A DNA stretch of 64,000 nt. Origin: Nitrososphaera sp. (GTDB taxonomy: Archaea > Thermoproteota > Nitrososphaeria > Nitrososphaerales > Nitrososphaeraceae). Position 1 is the stretch's first letter. Every line of letters starts with the position of its first letter. Location: positions 1 to 64,000 of the forward strand of contig NZ_JACAEH010000014.1 of the NCBI RefSeq assembly GCF_013388945.1. Reading direction: 5' to 3'. This document shows, piece after piece, positions 26,275-35,800 of this stretch. The translations under genes were made by a program, and so were the position numbers. Below the pieces are notes generated by a model. That model did not search any database. It was not told the DNA's origin and saw only the letters and a program-made list of their open reading frames with translations.

Positions 26275-27087
26275 CTAACTATCATATTCATTTTTATATT
26301 TCACTTCCGGGGGACATGATTTTCTAATGATGCCATTGACAGAATTGAAAATACGATCTATGTAATGGTCGGCAAGGTAACGGTAAGCCTCCATGTAGGT
26401 GCTATATTTTGGATCATTTCTTTTCTTTAGAAATTGTACTGGCAACATATTTTCTATCAAACTGGCGACAACTTGTTTTACCATTGACTGCAGTTTCCTA
26501 CGCAGATCCACTATTCTCAAAAGTTCCTCTTCAGATTTTATCGTAAGCTTCCATCGGCTAACAATGACCGGGACATTTGTATGAAGATCTTCCATCAAGA
26601 GCTTCAGGAGATGCTGTTCGTTTTTCGCTTTGATAAATTTCCATTTAGTCTCAGGAGTAATCTGAATATTTTCTACAATAATCTTTACAAGAAGTCTCGT
26701 ATCTTCAGGCGTGAAAAAGGTTCCATAAGTCTGGAATTTCTTACATATCAGTTCATGAAAGTCGATCTTTAGAACAGCGTAACGGAAGTACCTGCTTTTG
26801 ACAAAGAAGTTAAGATTAGAGTCTAATACAAAACCAATTAGCAAAGAGAAACCGGTATCGAATGAATATTTGAGTCTGAATTTACGCCCTTGTAGTGAAT
26901 AGTGCTCGATATCACAGATTGCAAGTAGCTTTTTTCTGATCTTGCTCACCATCGCCTCACTTACATCAGCTTTTCTCGCAAGTTCCTGATGAGACAAGCC
27001 ATCATCATTGGCATTTACAAGTGGTTTGATGTAGTTTATCAATGTAAGAAGGTCATGTGTGGGATCCTCGTCTTTCGTCACAGACAT
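26275..27087 (-). CDS. AT-rich-coded protein with N-terminal HTH, probably acquired
   Basis: 270 residues. The first ~65 residues look like a helix-turn-helix (LSHQELARKADVSEAMVSKI). The rest is a helical, Lys/Leu/Phe-rich domain of no recognised family (FFTPEDTRLLVKIIVENIQI; YLADHYIDRIFNSVNGII). Codon use is visibly AT-rich (many AAA, TTT, ATA, AGA), unlike the GC-rich neighbours on both sides, suggesting horizontal transfer. Followed by non-coding DNA with hairpins. Function unknown; possibly a regulator or element-borne control protein. Confidence 0.6.
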   Translation of the reverse strand: MSVTKDEDPTHDLLTLINYIKPLVNANDDGLSHQELARKADVSEAMVSKIRKKLLAICDIEHYSLQGRKFRLKYSFDTGFSLLIGFVLDSNLNFFVKSRYFRYAVLKIDFHELICKKFQTYGTFFTPEDTRLLVKIIVENIQITPETKWKFIKAKNEQHLLKLLMEDLHTNVPVIVSRWKLTIKSEEELLRIVDLRRKLQSMVKQVVASLIENMLPVQFLKKRNDPKYSTYMEAYRYLADHYIDRIFNSVNGIIRKSCPPEVKYKNEYDS

Positions 27088-27203
27088 CGTCGCTTAACCT
27101 GAAGTTAAGAAGTTGAATGGTGGTTAATAAAGTGATGGAAAATTAATTTTTACGAGGTAGCCGCGTTAACCGATTAACTTGCTAGTGGTATCGGGGTTGA
27201 TAA

Positions 27204-27227
27204 AATCCTGCCTTATTAGGCAGGATT
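27204..27227 (+). promoter_or_regulatory. Perfect hairpin upstream of the 27273 gene
   Basis: Arms AATCCTGCCT and AGGCAGGATT around TATT, followed by a second small hairpin at 27242-27259 (TGATGA / TCATCA). It lies 45 bp before the start at 27273, within the likely leader or promoter. It could be an operator, a leader hairpin or an upstream terminator. Confidence 0.4.
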
Positions 27228-27272
27228 CGGAAATGGTATGGTGATGACAAAAATCATCAGGAAATCAAAACT

Positions 27273-27650
27273 ATGACTCTGTATATACCAACGGTAAGCA
27301 AACAGTACACCTGGTCGGAAGTGATCAGTATGGTAGCTCCTCTGCCCAAACATCAGGACTTGCGTATAGAAGGATGGATGGTCCCGCATCCGTCAAAGTC
27401 AGGGTTTGGCACGCGGCATGCAGACAATGATGGACAGCTCGCTGACTATGGAGTAGGACTGCAAGACGGCAGGGGCATTCACGTCAAAGTCTATCAAGGA
27501 TACTACAAAGTACACTGGGATGAGAGAGACCCCTCTACTGACCCATTGGGTCACCTAGTTCACGATGCACCACATTGGCTGATATTAGGAGGGTTGTTAT
27601 TGGCAGGATTGGCGGTACTGGCGGGCAGCAGAAACAACAACCAGCTCTAA
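27273..27650 (+). CDS. Hypothetical protein with C-terminal membrane helix
   Basis: 125 residues from ATG 27273. The first ~100 residues are soluble, with many His, Asp and Trp ([20 protein letters not shown]), then a hydrophobic helix ([17 protein letters not shown]) and a short RNNNQL tail. Base composition is less GC-rich than the surrounding housekeeping genes. No family recognised. A strong hairpin starts 7 bases after the stop. Confidence 0.5.
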   Translation: MTLYIPTVSKQYTWSEVISMVAPLPKHQDLRIEGWMVPHPSKSGFGTRHADNDGQLADYGVGLQDGRGIHVKVYQGYYKVHWDERDPSTDPLGHLVHDAPHWLILGGLLLAGLAVLAGSRNNNQL

Positions 27651-27657
27651 TTCTTGC

Positions 27658-27698
27658 AGGATAGCGGTAGGCGCGACTCAATCGCCCATCGCTATCCT
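27658..27698 (+). terminator. Long stem-loop behind the 27273 gene
   Basis: Sixteen-base arms (AGGATAGCGGTAGGCG and CGCCCATCGCTATCCT) with two non-Watson-Crick positions and a 9-nt loop. No T-run follows directly. May be a transcription terminator or the remains of a small element boundary. Confidence 0.4.
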
Positions 27699-27757
27699 AG
27701 AAACTTATTTTAAGAAAGTTAAAATAGTAACACTATGCTTTACCCGATAGCTCGGGA

Positions 27758-28762
27758 TTGCAGGCAAGCGTTTCGCATGAAAAGTCAGGGATAACCGTCC
27801 GCCAGAAGGACGGCACCACGATAGCGCTTGACCCGTCGACGCCCAACGGCTGCGACTATGCTTTCGTGTCGCACGCCCACGTCGACCACCTGCACAGAAA
27901 GGGCAACAGCAAGTCAAAGCTGATAGCGTCGAAAGAGACTGCAATGCTTGCCTCTGCCCGGGGCTACGAGATTGAAGGGAACGAATACGACGGATTCCAG
28001 CTCGTCGACACGGGCCACATCCTTGGTTCCCGCGGCCTTCTCACCGGCGACGGCGTCTATTACACCGGCGACCTCTCGACCAGGGCGCGCGAGTTTCTAA
28101 AGCCGGCAAAGATGCCAAGGGCAAAGACGCTTATCATAGAGTCGACGTTTGGCAGGCCCGGCTACTCTTTTCCAGCCACTGACGAAATAACGCACAAGGT
28201 GAACAGGATAATATCTGAAATGTACGGCATGGGAATCCCCGTCGTGTTGATGGGCTACGCGCTTGGCAAGGCACAATTATTGACAAGTATGTTCGGCCAC
28301 TGGGACCCGGTGTTTGTGCACGACTCTGTCGCAAAGATGAACAGCGTGTATTCGGACCTTGGCATTGACTTGAAAGACGCAGTCACGCACACAGAGGCCG
28401 AGGAAAAGGGCCTGCTCTCAAAGCGCCGGCCCTGGGTGATGATAGCTCCTCTCATGTCAGGCAGGAGCTCGTTTGTAAAAGACATGAAGGAAAAGTACGG
28501 CGCAGTCACAATCGGGTTCTCGGGCTGGGCAGTAGACCCAAGGTACCCGTACCGCATGGGCCTTGATTACGCGCTTCCGATGAGCGACCACTGCGACTAT
28601 GCAGAGCTTGTACAAGCGGTAAAGGCATGTTCGCCGGACAAGGTCTACACCTTCCACGGCTTTGCAGAAGAATTCGCGGTGTCATTAAAAAAGATGGGCT
28701 TTGACGCAGAGCCTGTAGAAAAGGCAAAGGGCCGAGCGATGTCGCTCGACGCGTTCTCCTAG
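27758..28762 (+). CDS. Metallo-beta-lactamase-fold RNA-processing exonuclease-like protein
   Basis: 334 residues from TTG 27758. VSHAHVDHL gives the HxHxDH zinc motif, DTGHILGSRG and YTGDLSTR the further metal ligands, and YALPMSDHCDYAEL plus FHGFAEEFA the late histidines of the beta-CASP-like/mRNA 3'-end-processing family. It is shorter than RNase J, like archaeal stand-alone exonuclease-type members. The start lies just behind a small CCCGA/TCGGG hairpin (27743-27756). RNA is the likely substrate by family. Confidence 0.8.
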   Translation: MQASVSHEKSGITVRQKDGTTIALDPSTPNGCDYAFVSHAHVDHLHRKGNSKSKLIASKETAMLASARGYEIEGNEYDGFQLVDTGHILGSRGLLTGDGVYYTGDLSTRAREFLKPAKMPRAKTLIIESTFGRPGYSFPATDEITHKVNRIISEMYGMGIPVVLMGYALGKAQLLTSMFGHWDPVFVHDSVAKMNSVYSDLGIDLKDAVTHTEAEEKGLLSKRRPWVMIAPLMSGRSSFVKDMKEKYGAVTIGFSGWAVDPRYPYRMGLDYALPMSDHCDYAELVQAVKACSPDKVYTFHGFAEEFAVSLKKMGFDAEPVEKAKGRAMSLDAFS

Positions 28763-29845
28763 CTACTTTTTCCTCTGGTCCCGGAAGTAGGGTATGACCT
28801 TCTTGCCGAACATCTCGATGTTCTTGAAGTAGCCGTCGCCCCAGAACCTGATGATAAAGTGGTTGGTGCCTGCCTTGATGAAGCGCTCCAGCATCTCTAT
28901 CACGTCGTCAGGCGAGCCGACGCCTATAGCAGTCCTTGCAACGCTGTCAGGTATCTGAAGCGCCGCCTTTTTCATCTGCTCCATCAGCTCTGGCTTGTCC
29001 ATCGTGTATTCGGTGAAGTACTTGCGGAAGTCAAACTCCGAGTCGCCGGTGATGTTGTGCACCTTCAAAAGTTCCGGCTTGTATAAACTGACCTTGACTG
29101 CGTTTTTCATCTTGTTCCAGGCCTCCTCGCCGTCTTCAGAGAAGTAGATGTCCACGTCGTTTGCAAACTGGAAGTTTGTCAGGTCGCGGCCAAGCCTCTT
29201 TGCGTGGTCTTTTATGATGTTTGCATGCGCCTTGAAAAGTTCTGGCGTGTAGCCAATAGGGATCCAGCCGTCGCCGTATGTCGCGCACAGCTCCAGAGTC
29301 TTTGGCGCGCCTGCTGCAATATACACGGGCGGCCTTGGCTTTCTTATCGCCTTTGCCTGCAGGCAGGCGTTTATCAGCTTGTAGTACTGGCCGTTGTAGT
29401 TTACCTTGTGATCCGGGTCGGACTCGAACAGCTTTTCAATCACTTCAAGCTGCTCCTTGAACTTTGTCACGGGCTTTGAAAACTCGATACCAAAGTCGAC
29501 GACGTTTTGCGCCTCGCCGGCCCCGATGCCAAGGATGCCCCTGCCGTTTGTTATCCTGTCCAAGGTGATGGTGGAAAGCGCTATTGCAGACGGGTGGCGC
29601 CTGATAGCGTCGGTCACGCACGTCCCAAGCTCGACGTTTCTCGTGACGGCGCCAAGCGCAGCCAGCATAAGCCACGCGTCGTTTACCACCGCGTTCTTCC
29701 ACTGCGGCACGTTCGAGTGGTCCATGGCCCATATTGAGTCATAGTCCAGCCTGTCGGCCATCTGGGCGGCAGTCATTATCTGCGTCTCGTCAAGCCCGAG
29801 CCTTGCGACGTTGAGGCCCTGCGTGAAACCAAATTTTATTCTCAT
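28763..29845 (-). CDS. F420-dependent-type oxidoreductase (luciferase-like family, Mer-like)
   Basis: 360 residues of the luciferase-like monooxygenase fold. MRIKFGFTQGLNVARLGLDE, DSIWAMDHSN, the ATRN-like VTRNVELGTCVTDAIRRHPS and GRGILGIGAGEAQNVVDFGI match F420-dependent methylene-tetrahydromethanopterin reductase-like proteins. Thaumarchaea encode F420 enzymes of this type but are not methanogens, so the substrate is uncertain. Converges with the nuclease-like gene: stops are adjacent. Confidence 0.82.
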   Translation of the reverse strand: MRIKFGFTQGLNVARLGLDETQIMTAAQMADRLDYDSIWAMDHSNVPQWKNAVVNDAWLMLAALGAVTRNVELGTCVTDAIRRHPSAIALSTITLDRITNGRGILGIGAGEAQNVVDFGIEFSKPVTKFKEQLEVIEKLFESDPDHKVNYNGQYYKLINACLQAKAIRKPRPPVYIAAGAPKTLELCATYGDGWIPIGYTPELFKAHANIIKDHAKRLGRDLTNFQFANDVDIYFSEDGEEAWNKMKNAVKVSLYKPELLKVHNITGDSEFDFRKYFTEYTMDKPELMEQMKKAALQIPDSVARTAIGVGSPDDVIEMLERFIKAGTNHFIIRFWGDGYFKNIEMFGKKVIPYFRDQRKK

Positions 29846-30077
29846 GAGAAAATAGCCCCCAAACTTGAAGTCTCAATCACGCAATTCATTTAGGATACAA
29901 GTCAAAGAGGGGGCTTATTTAAGTATTTGAAGGATGGTTCGGTTTTTCGAGGCATCCTGCGGTTTTCTGCCTGCTTCTTGCGATTTGCAGCGAAAAAAGC
30001 CTTGTCAACATAATATACGCAATCTGTCAAGTGTGCTTGAATAGCGCAGTAAAAGCGCAAATGCGCGACTTGCCCGC
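29846..30077. other. 232-bp divergent intergenic region
   Basis: No gene seen. Contains a spaced inverted repeat (AGCCCCC at 29854-29860 and GGGGGCT at 29919-29925), the TATA-like TTATTTAAGTATT just after it, and an AT-rich AACATAATATACG near 30007-30019 that may serve the gene at 30078. Confidence 0.35.
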
Positions 30078-30296
30078 ATGTCCATCACTGAAGCCGACGA
30101 CGAGCAGTTCATGAAGATGGTAGACGAGATGGTGATGAGCGCCGAGAGCGACTCGGAGCTTGCCGAAGGCTTGAAGTGGATAGACATGCAGGCGCGCAGA
30201 AACGGCGTGACCTTTTACGAGATGGCCCTGATAATCCTCAAAAAGCACGTGGCAGAAAAGAGGGCCAAAGAGTGGCTCAAAGCCCGCACAGCATGA
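30078..30296 (+). CDS. Small acidic helical protein
   Basis: 72 residues from ATG 30078. The acidic N-terminal half (ITEADDEQFMKMVDEMVMSA) and basic C-terminal half (LKKHVAEKRAKEWLKARTA) suggest a compact helical protein. Its stop abuts the convergent malic enzyme stop. GC content and codon use match the genome, supporting a real gene. Unknown function. Confidence 0.6.
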   Translation: MSITEADDEQFMKMVDEMVMSAESDSELAEGLKWIDMQARRNGVTFYEMALIILKKHVAEKRAKEWLKARTA

Positions 30297-31520
30297 CTAC
30301 TTTGCTACCGACTTGACCGCTGCAGTCACTGCCGGCTGTATCCTCTTGTCCATTACGTCGGGAAGGATGTTAAACGGCGTCAGGCTGTTTTTGGGCACCA
30401 GATCTGCAAGCGCGTTTGCAACGGCGACGAGCAGGCGCTGGTTTATCGTGCGCACTCTATTATCCAAAATAGCGCGCATCGTGAACGGGAAGACGAGCGC
30501 GTTGTTGGCCCTGTTCTCAAACTTGTAGCTGCCAGTCGCTATCACCTTTGCGCCCGACTTTGCGGCAAGCCTCGGGTGTATCTCGGGGTCAGGGTTTGTG
30601 AGCGGCAGCACTATCGAGTCCTTGTTCATTGAAGAGACCATCTCTGCACTTAGCAGGCCCTTTATCCCTGACACGCCGACAAACACGTCCCTGCCCTTCA
30701 CCGCGTCGGCAAGGCTCGAGAGGCTCCCTTTCGAGCCGTCCCGGTCTGTCATCTCTGCAAGCTCTAGCTTGTACTTGTTCATCGTCGTCAGGTCGCGGGC
30801 CTTGGATATCACGCCCTGCGAGTCGGTCACCGTGATGTCCTGCACGCCCACTTCCTTGAGTATCTTGACAATGCCATAGCCGGCAGAGCCCGCGCCGGCG
30901 ACCACCACGCTTGTCGACTCGGGCTCTCTTTTTGTTAGCCTCATGGCGTTCAGAAGAGCTGCCAATGTTACAACAGCTGTGCCGTGTTGGTCGTCATGGA
31001 ATACAGGAATGTCAAGCTCGGCGTCCAGCCTCTCGACAATCTCGAGCACCTTTGGCGTCTCGATGTCCTCTATGTTGAGCCCGCCAAAAACAGGCGCGAT
31101 GTTCTTTACGGTTGCGATAATCTCTTCGATGTCAGTCGTCGCAAGGCAGATTGGAAATGCGTCGACGTTTCCAAACTGCTTGTACAAAAGCGCCTTGCCT
31201 TCCATCACTGGCAATGCGGCTTCTGCGCCGAGCTTGCCAAGGCCCAGGGTCCTCGTGCCGTCCGTGACAATGGCAATGTTGTTCCACTTTGACGTGTATT
31301 CAAACGCCTTCTCCCTGTCGGCGTGTATCGCCCTGCACACCTCTGCAACGCCGGGCGTGTAAGCGATGCTTATGTCGTGGGTGTCTTTAATGGGAAATTT
31401 GCTCCTTATCTCTATCTTGCCCCTGAGCTTTTTGTGGAGCTCCAGCGCCTCCTTGCCTAAGTTGGGCTTTTCCTTTTTGGCCCAACGCCTGCCTTTTGGG
31501 CCTTCCCTGAGGGTTTCCAT
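30297..31520 (-). CDS. maeB: NAD(P)-dependent malic enzyme
   Basis: 407 residues, the short form without a phosphotransacetylase domain. Converts malate to pyruvate and CO2 with reduction of NAD(P). ISIAYTPGVAEVCRAI, VTDGTRTLGLGKLGAEAALP, IPVFHDDQHGTAVV (metal ligands) and VVVAGAGSAGYGIVKIL (nucleotide-binding) are all present. Follows citrate synthase on the same strand with a 38-bp gap, so the two may be co-transcribed at the malate/oxaloacetate node. Confidence 0.94.
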   Translation of the reverse strand: METLREGPKGRRWAKKEKPNLGKEALELHKKLRGKIEIRSKFPIKDTHDISIAYTPGVAEVCRAIHADREKAFEYTSKWNNIAIVTDGTRTLGLGKLGAEAALPVMEGKALLYKQFGNVDAFPICLATTDIEEIIATVKNIAPVFGGLNIEDIETPKVLEIVERLDAELDIPVFHDDQHGTAVVTLAALLNAMRLTKREPESTSVVVAGAGSAGYGIVKILKEVGVQDITVTDSQGVISKARDLTTMNKYKLELAEMTDRDGSKGSLSSLADAVKGRDVFVGVSGIKGLLSAEMVSSMNKDSIVLPLTNPDPEIHPRLAAKSGAKVIATGSYKFENRANNALVFPFTMRAILDNRVRTINQRLLVAVANALADLVPKNSLTPFNILPDVMDKRIQPAVTAAVKSVAK

Positions 31521-31558
31521 GCCTTTCCTGTCCGCCCTTTACAATTGCCGTCTTCTTA

Positions 31559-32734
31559 TCAGCTTTTCGAATTGCGCTCGGCAAGGGGCACGTACTCGCA
31601 GCCCATCGGGCCGCAATACCTGCCGATGTACACGGCCTTTGGCCGGTAGAGCGCCGGCTTGGGCGCTGCCTCTGCAAACTTTTCTTCAATGATGTGCGCC
31701 GACCATCCTGCGATCCTTGAAACTGCAAATATCGGCGTGTTGAGGTCGAGCGGAAGCCCCATGCTGTAGTATATCGAGGCGCTGTAGAGGTCGACGTTTG
31801 GATAGATCGCCTGCTTCTTGTTTTCCAGCATCCACTTTTTGGTCGCCCGCTCGGCCCTCTCTGTCATCTCGTACCACTTGTTGTTCTTCTCCTTCGATAT
31901 CGCCCTTGAGAGCCTCGACAGTATGTCGGCCCTCGGGTCCGTCGTCCTGTAGACGGCGTGCCCCATGCCCATTATCCTGCCGCCAGACGACAGGCGCTGC
32001 GCGACCCACTTTTCCACGTTTGCAGGGTCGCCTATCTCCAGGAGCATCTTCATTACCTGCACGTTTGCGCCGCCGTGGAGCTCGCCGGATAATGCTCCAA
32101 CAGCGCCGCTGACTGCCGCGTACATCGACGCGCGGGTTGACGATATTTCTCTTGCAGCAAAAGTCGACGCGTTAAAGCTGTGCTCTGCGTGCAGTATGAA
32201 GCAGATGTCCATCACCTTTGCCTCGTCAGTCGATGGCTCGACGCCGCGCAGCATGTACAAAAAGTTCGTCGCGTGCGAGCCTTCCTCCATCGGGTCGACG
32301 ACGTGCTGGCCCGACCTTATGCGGTTCCACGCCGCGACAATTGCCGGAATCTTGGCGATGAGCGAAATCGCGCGCCTGACGTGCGCCTCCTTGCTCATGT
32401 CCTCTATGTTCAGGTCATAGTCTGCAAGCTCGGCCACGCACGACTGCAAAACGTCCATAGGCTGCGCCCTCTTGGGCCTGTTCTTCAGGTTCTTTATGAT
32501 GGGCTCGGGAAGGTTGCGCGCCTCGCGGAGGCGGCGGCCAAAGTCTGCGAGCTGCTCTGCGTTTGGCAGCTCGCCAAAAAGCAGGAGGTACGACGTCTCT
32601 TCAAAAGTGGAATGGTTTACGAGGTCGAGGATGTCAAACCCGCGGTAGATGAGCTTGCCGTTCTCGCCGTCGATTGAGCAGATCCTCGTGTCTGCGACTT
32701 CGATGTTGCGGAGGCCGATGTTCCGAGCGTCCAT
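31559..32734 (-). CDS. gltA: Citrate synthase
   Basis: 391 residues. Condenses oxaloacetate and acetyl-CoA. LHAEHSFNASTFAAR (first catalytic His region), GGANVQVMKML and GMGHAVYRTTDPRADIL (second catalytic His), plus VDLYSASIYYSMGLP with the catalytic Asp near the C-terminus, are standard. TTATATTAAAC-like AT-rich sequence upstream (32753-32766) supplies the promoter on this strand. Confidence 0.96.
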   Translation of the reverse strand: MDARNIGLRNIEVADTRICSIDGENGKLIYRGFDILDLVNHSTFEETSYLLLFGELPNAEQLADFGRRLREARNLPEPIIKNLKNRPKRAQPMDVLQSCVAELADYDLNIEDMSKEAHVRRAISLIAKIPAIVAAWNRIRSGQHVVDPMEEGSHATNFLYMLRGVEPSTDEAKVMDICFILHAEHSFNASTFAAREISSTRASMYAAVSGAVGALSGELHGGANVQVMKMLLEIGDPANVEKWVAQRLSSGGRIMGMGHAVYRTTDPRADILSRLSRAISKEKNNKWYEMTERAERATKKWMLENKKQAIYPNVDLYSASIYYSMGLPLDLNTPIFAVSRIAGWSAHIIEEKFAEAAPKPALYRPKAVYIGRYCGPMGCEYVPLAERNSKS

Positions 32735-32789
32735 CCGGACGAGCTTGCGCTAATTATTATATTAAACCTACTGCCGGCCGGCCAAAAAA

Positions 32790-33044
32790 TCAGAGGGGCG
32801 TCATCGTGTCGATGAGCCTTGCGTTTGTCACCTGGCCGTCCTTCTCGTTTATCAGGAGGTCCACCGTGTACTGCAGGCCGCCCAGCAGGAACGTGACGTT
32901 TGCGTCCCAGCCCGTGCGCTTGTGCTCGTTTGGATACGGCAAAAGCACCCTTACTTTCAGGTCCTTGAAGCTAGGACCGTACAGCGTCTCGATGGCCTTT
33001 TTGGCGACGGCTTCCACTTCTTTCTGGTTAGTTACAGGAGGCAT
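32790..33044 (-). CDS. Small conserved-looking soluble protein downstream of ureC
   Basis: 84 residues. A helical N-terminus (VTNQKEVEAVAKKAIETLYG) precedes a beta-rich half (WDANVTFLLGGLQYTVDLLI) ending DGQVTNARLIDTMTPL, reminiscent of small PepSY/GvpO-like folds, but I do not assign a family. It has its own promoter: an AT-rich TATTTATATATTTAGTAAT (minus strand) 18-33 bp upstream, similar to promoters of the third symporter and uspA. Lies 50 bp behind ureC. Confidence 0.6.
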   Translation of the reverse strand: MPPVTNQKEVEAVAKKAIETLYGPSFKDLKVRVLLPYPNEHKRTGWDANVTFLLGGLQYTVDLLINEKDGQVTNARLIDTMTPL

Positions 33045-33094
33045 GCCATTTTATCTAATTACTAAATATATAAATATTCACGTGCCACCGCCCG

Positions 33095-34807
33095 CTAAAA
33101 GAGGTTGTACAGCCTCGCAAGCGACAGCTTTGTGGCCGGCTCCGTCGTCGCCACCTTGCCGTCGACTTTGACGACGTAGGTCTCGGGGTCTATCTCTATC
33201 TTCGGTGCAAGGTCGTTGTACACCATGTTGCGCTTGCCTATCCTGCGGCACTTCTGGACCGGCAGGAGCTTTTTCTTCAACCCAAGCTTTTTTCCAAGCC
33301 CGCGCCTTATCGCCAGTTTCGACGTGAATGTAAACGACGTGGAGTATTTTGCAGAGCCCATCGCCCCGAACATCGGCCTGTAGTAGACCGGCTCGGGCGT
33401 CGGTATCGAGGCGTTTGGGTCGCCCATCAGCGCGTACGCGATGAATCCGCCCTTTATCACAAGTTTGGGCTTTATCCCGAAAAACTGCGGCGTCCAGACT
33501 ATAATGTCGGCCACCTTGCCCTTTTCAAGCGACCCGACGTGGTCGGCGATGCCGTGCGTTATCGCAGGGTTTATCGTAAGCTTGGCAAGGTAGCGCTTGG
33601 CGCGCAGGTTGTCGTTGTCGCCCTTTTCCTCTTTGAGCCTGCCGGCCATCTTTTTCATCTTGTCGGCAGTCTGCCAAGCCCTCGTCGTGACCTCGCCTAT
33701 CCTCCCCATCGCCTGGCTGTCAGACGAGTACATCGAGAGGGCGCCTATGTCGTGCAGCACGTCTTCGGCGGCTATCGTTTCAGCCCTTATTCGCGACTCG
33801 GCAAAAGCCACATCCTCCGGTATGCCGGGGCTCAGGTGGTGGCAGACCATCATCATGTCAAGGTGCTCTTCAAGCGTGTTTACTGTAAACGGCCGCGTCG
33901 GGTTTGTCGACGACGGCAGGATGTTCTTTTCGCCGGCGATCTTCATGATGTCCGGCGCGTGTCCGCCGCCGGCGCCTTCCGTGTGGTAGGTGTGGATTGC
34001 CCGCCCCGCTATCGCCTCTATCGTGTCGTCTACAAAGCCGCACTCGTTCAAGGTGTCCGTGTGGATTGCAACCTGCGTGTCTGTCTTGTCCGCGACGCGA
34101 AGCGCCGCGTCGATTGTTGCCGGCGTTGTGCCCCAGTCCTCGTGAAGCTTCAGGCCGCACGCGCCCTCTGCTATCTGCTCCATGAGGGCAGGCTCGAGCG
34201 AGTCGTTGCCCTTGCCAAGCAGGCCGAAATTAAGCGGCAACTCCTCAAGCGCTTCAAGCATCCTGTGTATGTTCCAGGGACCCGGCGTGCAGGTTGTCGC
34301 GTTGGTGCCGTCTGCCGGCCCCGTCCCGCCGCCTATCATCGTGGTCGTCCCGGCGCAGATTGCCTCGATTGCCTGCTGCGGCGATATGAAATGGATGTGG
34401 GTGTCGATTGTGCCGGGCGTGCATATCGTGTGCTCGCCTGCGACCACCTCGGTGCTTGCAGACACCACCATGTCCACCTTGTCCATCACGTTTGGGTTGC
34501 CCGCCTTTCCGACGCCGGCAATCCTGCCGTTTTTGATGCCGATGTCTGCCTTGACTATCCCCAAAACCGGATCAAACACTATCGCGTTTGTTATGACCAT
34601 GTCAAGCGCGCCCCTGCTCGGCACGCCGCTTGCCTGGCCCATGCCATCCCTGACGCTCTTGCCCCCGCCAAACACCAGCTCGTCGCCGGGCAAGAGCAGG
34701 TCCTTCTCGACCTCGATTATGATGTCCGTGTCTGCAAGCCTTATTTTGTCGCCGGCAGTCGGCCCGTAAAGGTCGACGTACTGCCTTCTAGGTATCTCTA
34801 GCGTCAT
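33095..34807 (-). CDS. ureC: Urease subunit alpha
   Basis: 570 residues, full length. Catalytic subunit hydrolysing urea at a dinuclear nickel centre. THIHFISPQ (nickel His pair), [10 protein letters not shown] (carbamylated Lys), HTDTLNE and [12 protein letters not shown] (nickel His), MVCHHLSPG (flap Cys-His) and [13 protein letters not shown] (nickel Asp) are all intact, so the enzyme should be active. Start overlaps ureB by 4 bp. Supplies ammonia (and CO2) to an ammonia oxidiser. Confidence 0.98.
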   Translation of the reverse strand: MTLEIPRRQYVDLYGPTAGDKIRLADTDIIIEVEKDLLLPGDELVFGGGKSVRDGMGQASGVPSRGALDMVITNAIVFDPVLGIVKADIGIKNGRIAGVGKAGNPNVMDKVDMVVSASTEVVAGEHTICTPGTIDTHIHFISPQQAIEAICAGTTTMIGGGTGPADGTNATTCTPGPWNIHRMLEALEELPLNFGLLGKGNDSLEPALMEQIAEGACGLKLHEDWGTTPATIDAALRVADKTDTQVAIHTDTLNECGFVDDTIEAIAGRAIHTYHTEGAGGGHAPDIMKIAGEKNILPSSTNPTRPFTVNTLEEHLDMMMVCHHLSPGIPEDVAFAESRIRAETIAAEDVLHDIGALSMYSSDSQAMGRIGEVTTRAWQTADKMKKMAGRLKEEKGDNDNLRAKRYLAKLTINPAITHGIADHVGSLEKGKVADIIVWTPQFFGIKPKLVIKGGFIAYALMGDPNASIPTPEPVYYRPMFGAMGSAKYSTSFTFTSKLAIRRGLGKKLGLKKKLLPVQKCRRIGKRNMVYNDLAPKIEIDPETYVVKVDGKVATTEPATKLSLARLYNLF

Positions 34808-35175
34808 GCGCCGGAGAACCCCCGCGCTTTTGCCTTTGCAAGCGCCTGCTTTTTCCGGGCAGACAATTTGCCGTTCACAAGGCCGCTAAAGCCGTACACC
34901 ATTTTTTTGCCGGCGTATTCGACAAGCTCCACTTGGCGCGTGTCGCCCGGCTCAAAGCGGAGCGACGTGCCGGAAGGAATGTTCAGGTGAAAGCCGTACG
35001 CCTTTTCCCTTGGAAACAAAAGCGCCTTGTTCACCTCAAAAAAGTGGGCGTGCGAGCCGACCTGTATCGGCCTGTTGCCCGTGTTGCTCACCTGCATTTT
35101 GACAGTTTTCCTGCCGGCGTTTGCGACGACTGGCCTGTCAGATATGAAATACTCGCCGGGTATCAACTCTATCAC
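34804..35175 (-). CDS. ureB: Urease subunit beta
   Basis: 123 residues. [20 protein letters not shown], then [16 protein letters not shown] and [20 protein letters not shown] are the conserved core. Overlaps both ureA and ureC by 4 bp, so translation of the three is coupled. The C-terminus is a little longer and basic ([18 protein letters not shown]). Confidence 0.97.
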   Translation of the reverse strand: MIELIPGEYFISDRPVVANAGRKTVKMQVSNTGNRPIQVGSHAHFFEVNKALLFPREKAYGFHLNIPSGTSLRFEPGDTRQVELVEYAGKKMVYGFSGLVNGKLSARKKQALAKAKARGFSGA

Positions 35176-35474
35176 GCTATGGGGCTGTGGACGGTAACGA
35201 GTTTTGTCCCGTCCTCAAAGGTCGCCTCTACCTGCACGTGCTTTATCAGCTCAGGCACGCCGGGAAGCACGTCGTTTCTTGTCAGCACGTGTTTGCCGGA
35301 GCTCATCAGCTCAGATACCGACCTGCCGTCCCGGGCGCCTTCGACTATGTGGTCGGAGATGAGCGCGACTGCCTCCGTGTAGTTCAGCTTCAGGCCCCTT
35401 GCGCGCCTTCTGCGCGCGACTTCGGCTGCCATGAAAACGTACAGCTTGTCTATCTCGCGTGGAGCAAGCATCAT
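35172..35474 (-). CDS. ureA: Urease subunit gamma
   Basis: 100 residues, the usual size. [40 protein letters not shown], and [20 protein letters not shown] followed by [12 protein letters not shown] are diagnostic. First gene of the ureABC operon. The promoter has a TATA box (ATAAATA, minus strand, 35497-35503) and a GTA-N3-TAC box 18 bp further upstream (35521-35529). Confidence 0.97.
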   Translation of the reverse strand: MMLAPREIDKLYVFMAAEVARRRRARGLKLNYTEAVALISDHIVEGARDGRSVSELMSSGKHVLTRNDVLPGVPELIKHVQVEATFEDGTKLVTVHSPIA

Positions 35475-35520
35475 GGCGCATAGTTGCGGTGCGCCGTATT
35501 TATGGTTGAGTACAAAATGT

Positions 35521-35529
35521 GTAAACTAC
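35521..35529 (-). promoter_or_regulatory. GTA-N3-TAC box, ureABC promoter
   Basis: On the minus strand CGTAGTTTACACATTTTG; the palindromic core GTAGTTTAC ends 47 bp from the ureA start and 18 bp upstream of its TATA box. The extension TACACATTTTG recurs exactly at the chaperonin promoter (43184-43194). Confidence 0.6.
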
Positions 35530-35662
35530 GGCATATATCGCAAATTTTGTAAAGTGGCCGGCGGATCCGGGCGCACTGCACCGCAGCGCATACCCGGTGC
35601 ATATAAACTCGTTTGGGATATCTCACTTAATGAACCGCTTACGGAAATTCATCAAAATAATA

Positions 35663-35782
35663 ATGTTTGATGAAAATACTCGCGATGACAACTGGGTCCT
35701 GCGCTGCGACAAGTGCGGCGAGCTCCTTGCGACAGACAAGCCCTACCTTATCGAGTCGCACAGGAAATGGTGCCGAGTCTAG
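35663..35782 (+). CDS. Microprotein with CCHC zinc-finger-like motif
   Basis: 39 residues from ATG 35663. The frame is open from 35597, but the upstream part covers the likely promoter. Cysteines and His are spaced C-x2-C-x15-H-x4-C (RCDKCGELLA...IESHRKWC), a plausible single zinc site. A hairpin and T-run (35801-35842) follow the stop. A second small protein with a similar motif is at 42923-43069. Function unknown; small zinc fingers of this kind are common in archaea. Confidence 0.5.
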   Translation: MFDENTRDDNWVLRCDKCGELLATDKPYLIESHRKWCRV

Positions 35783-35800
35783 TTTTTGAAAAAAAGTGAA

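Noticed and set aside
33539-34801. 420-codon open frame antisense to ureC
   Set aside because: GC-rich genes in this genome leave long open antisense frames; the protein is Arg/His/Val-rich without motifs, and ureC on the other strand is intact.
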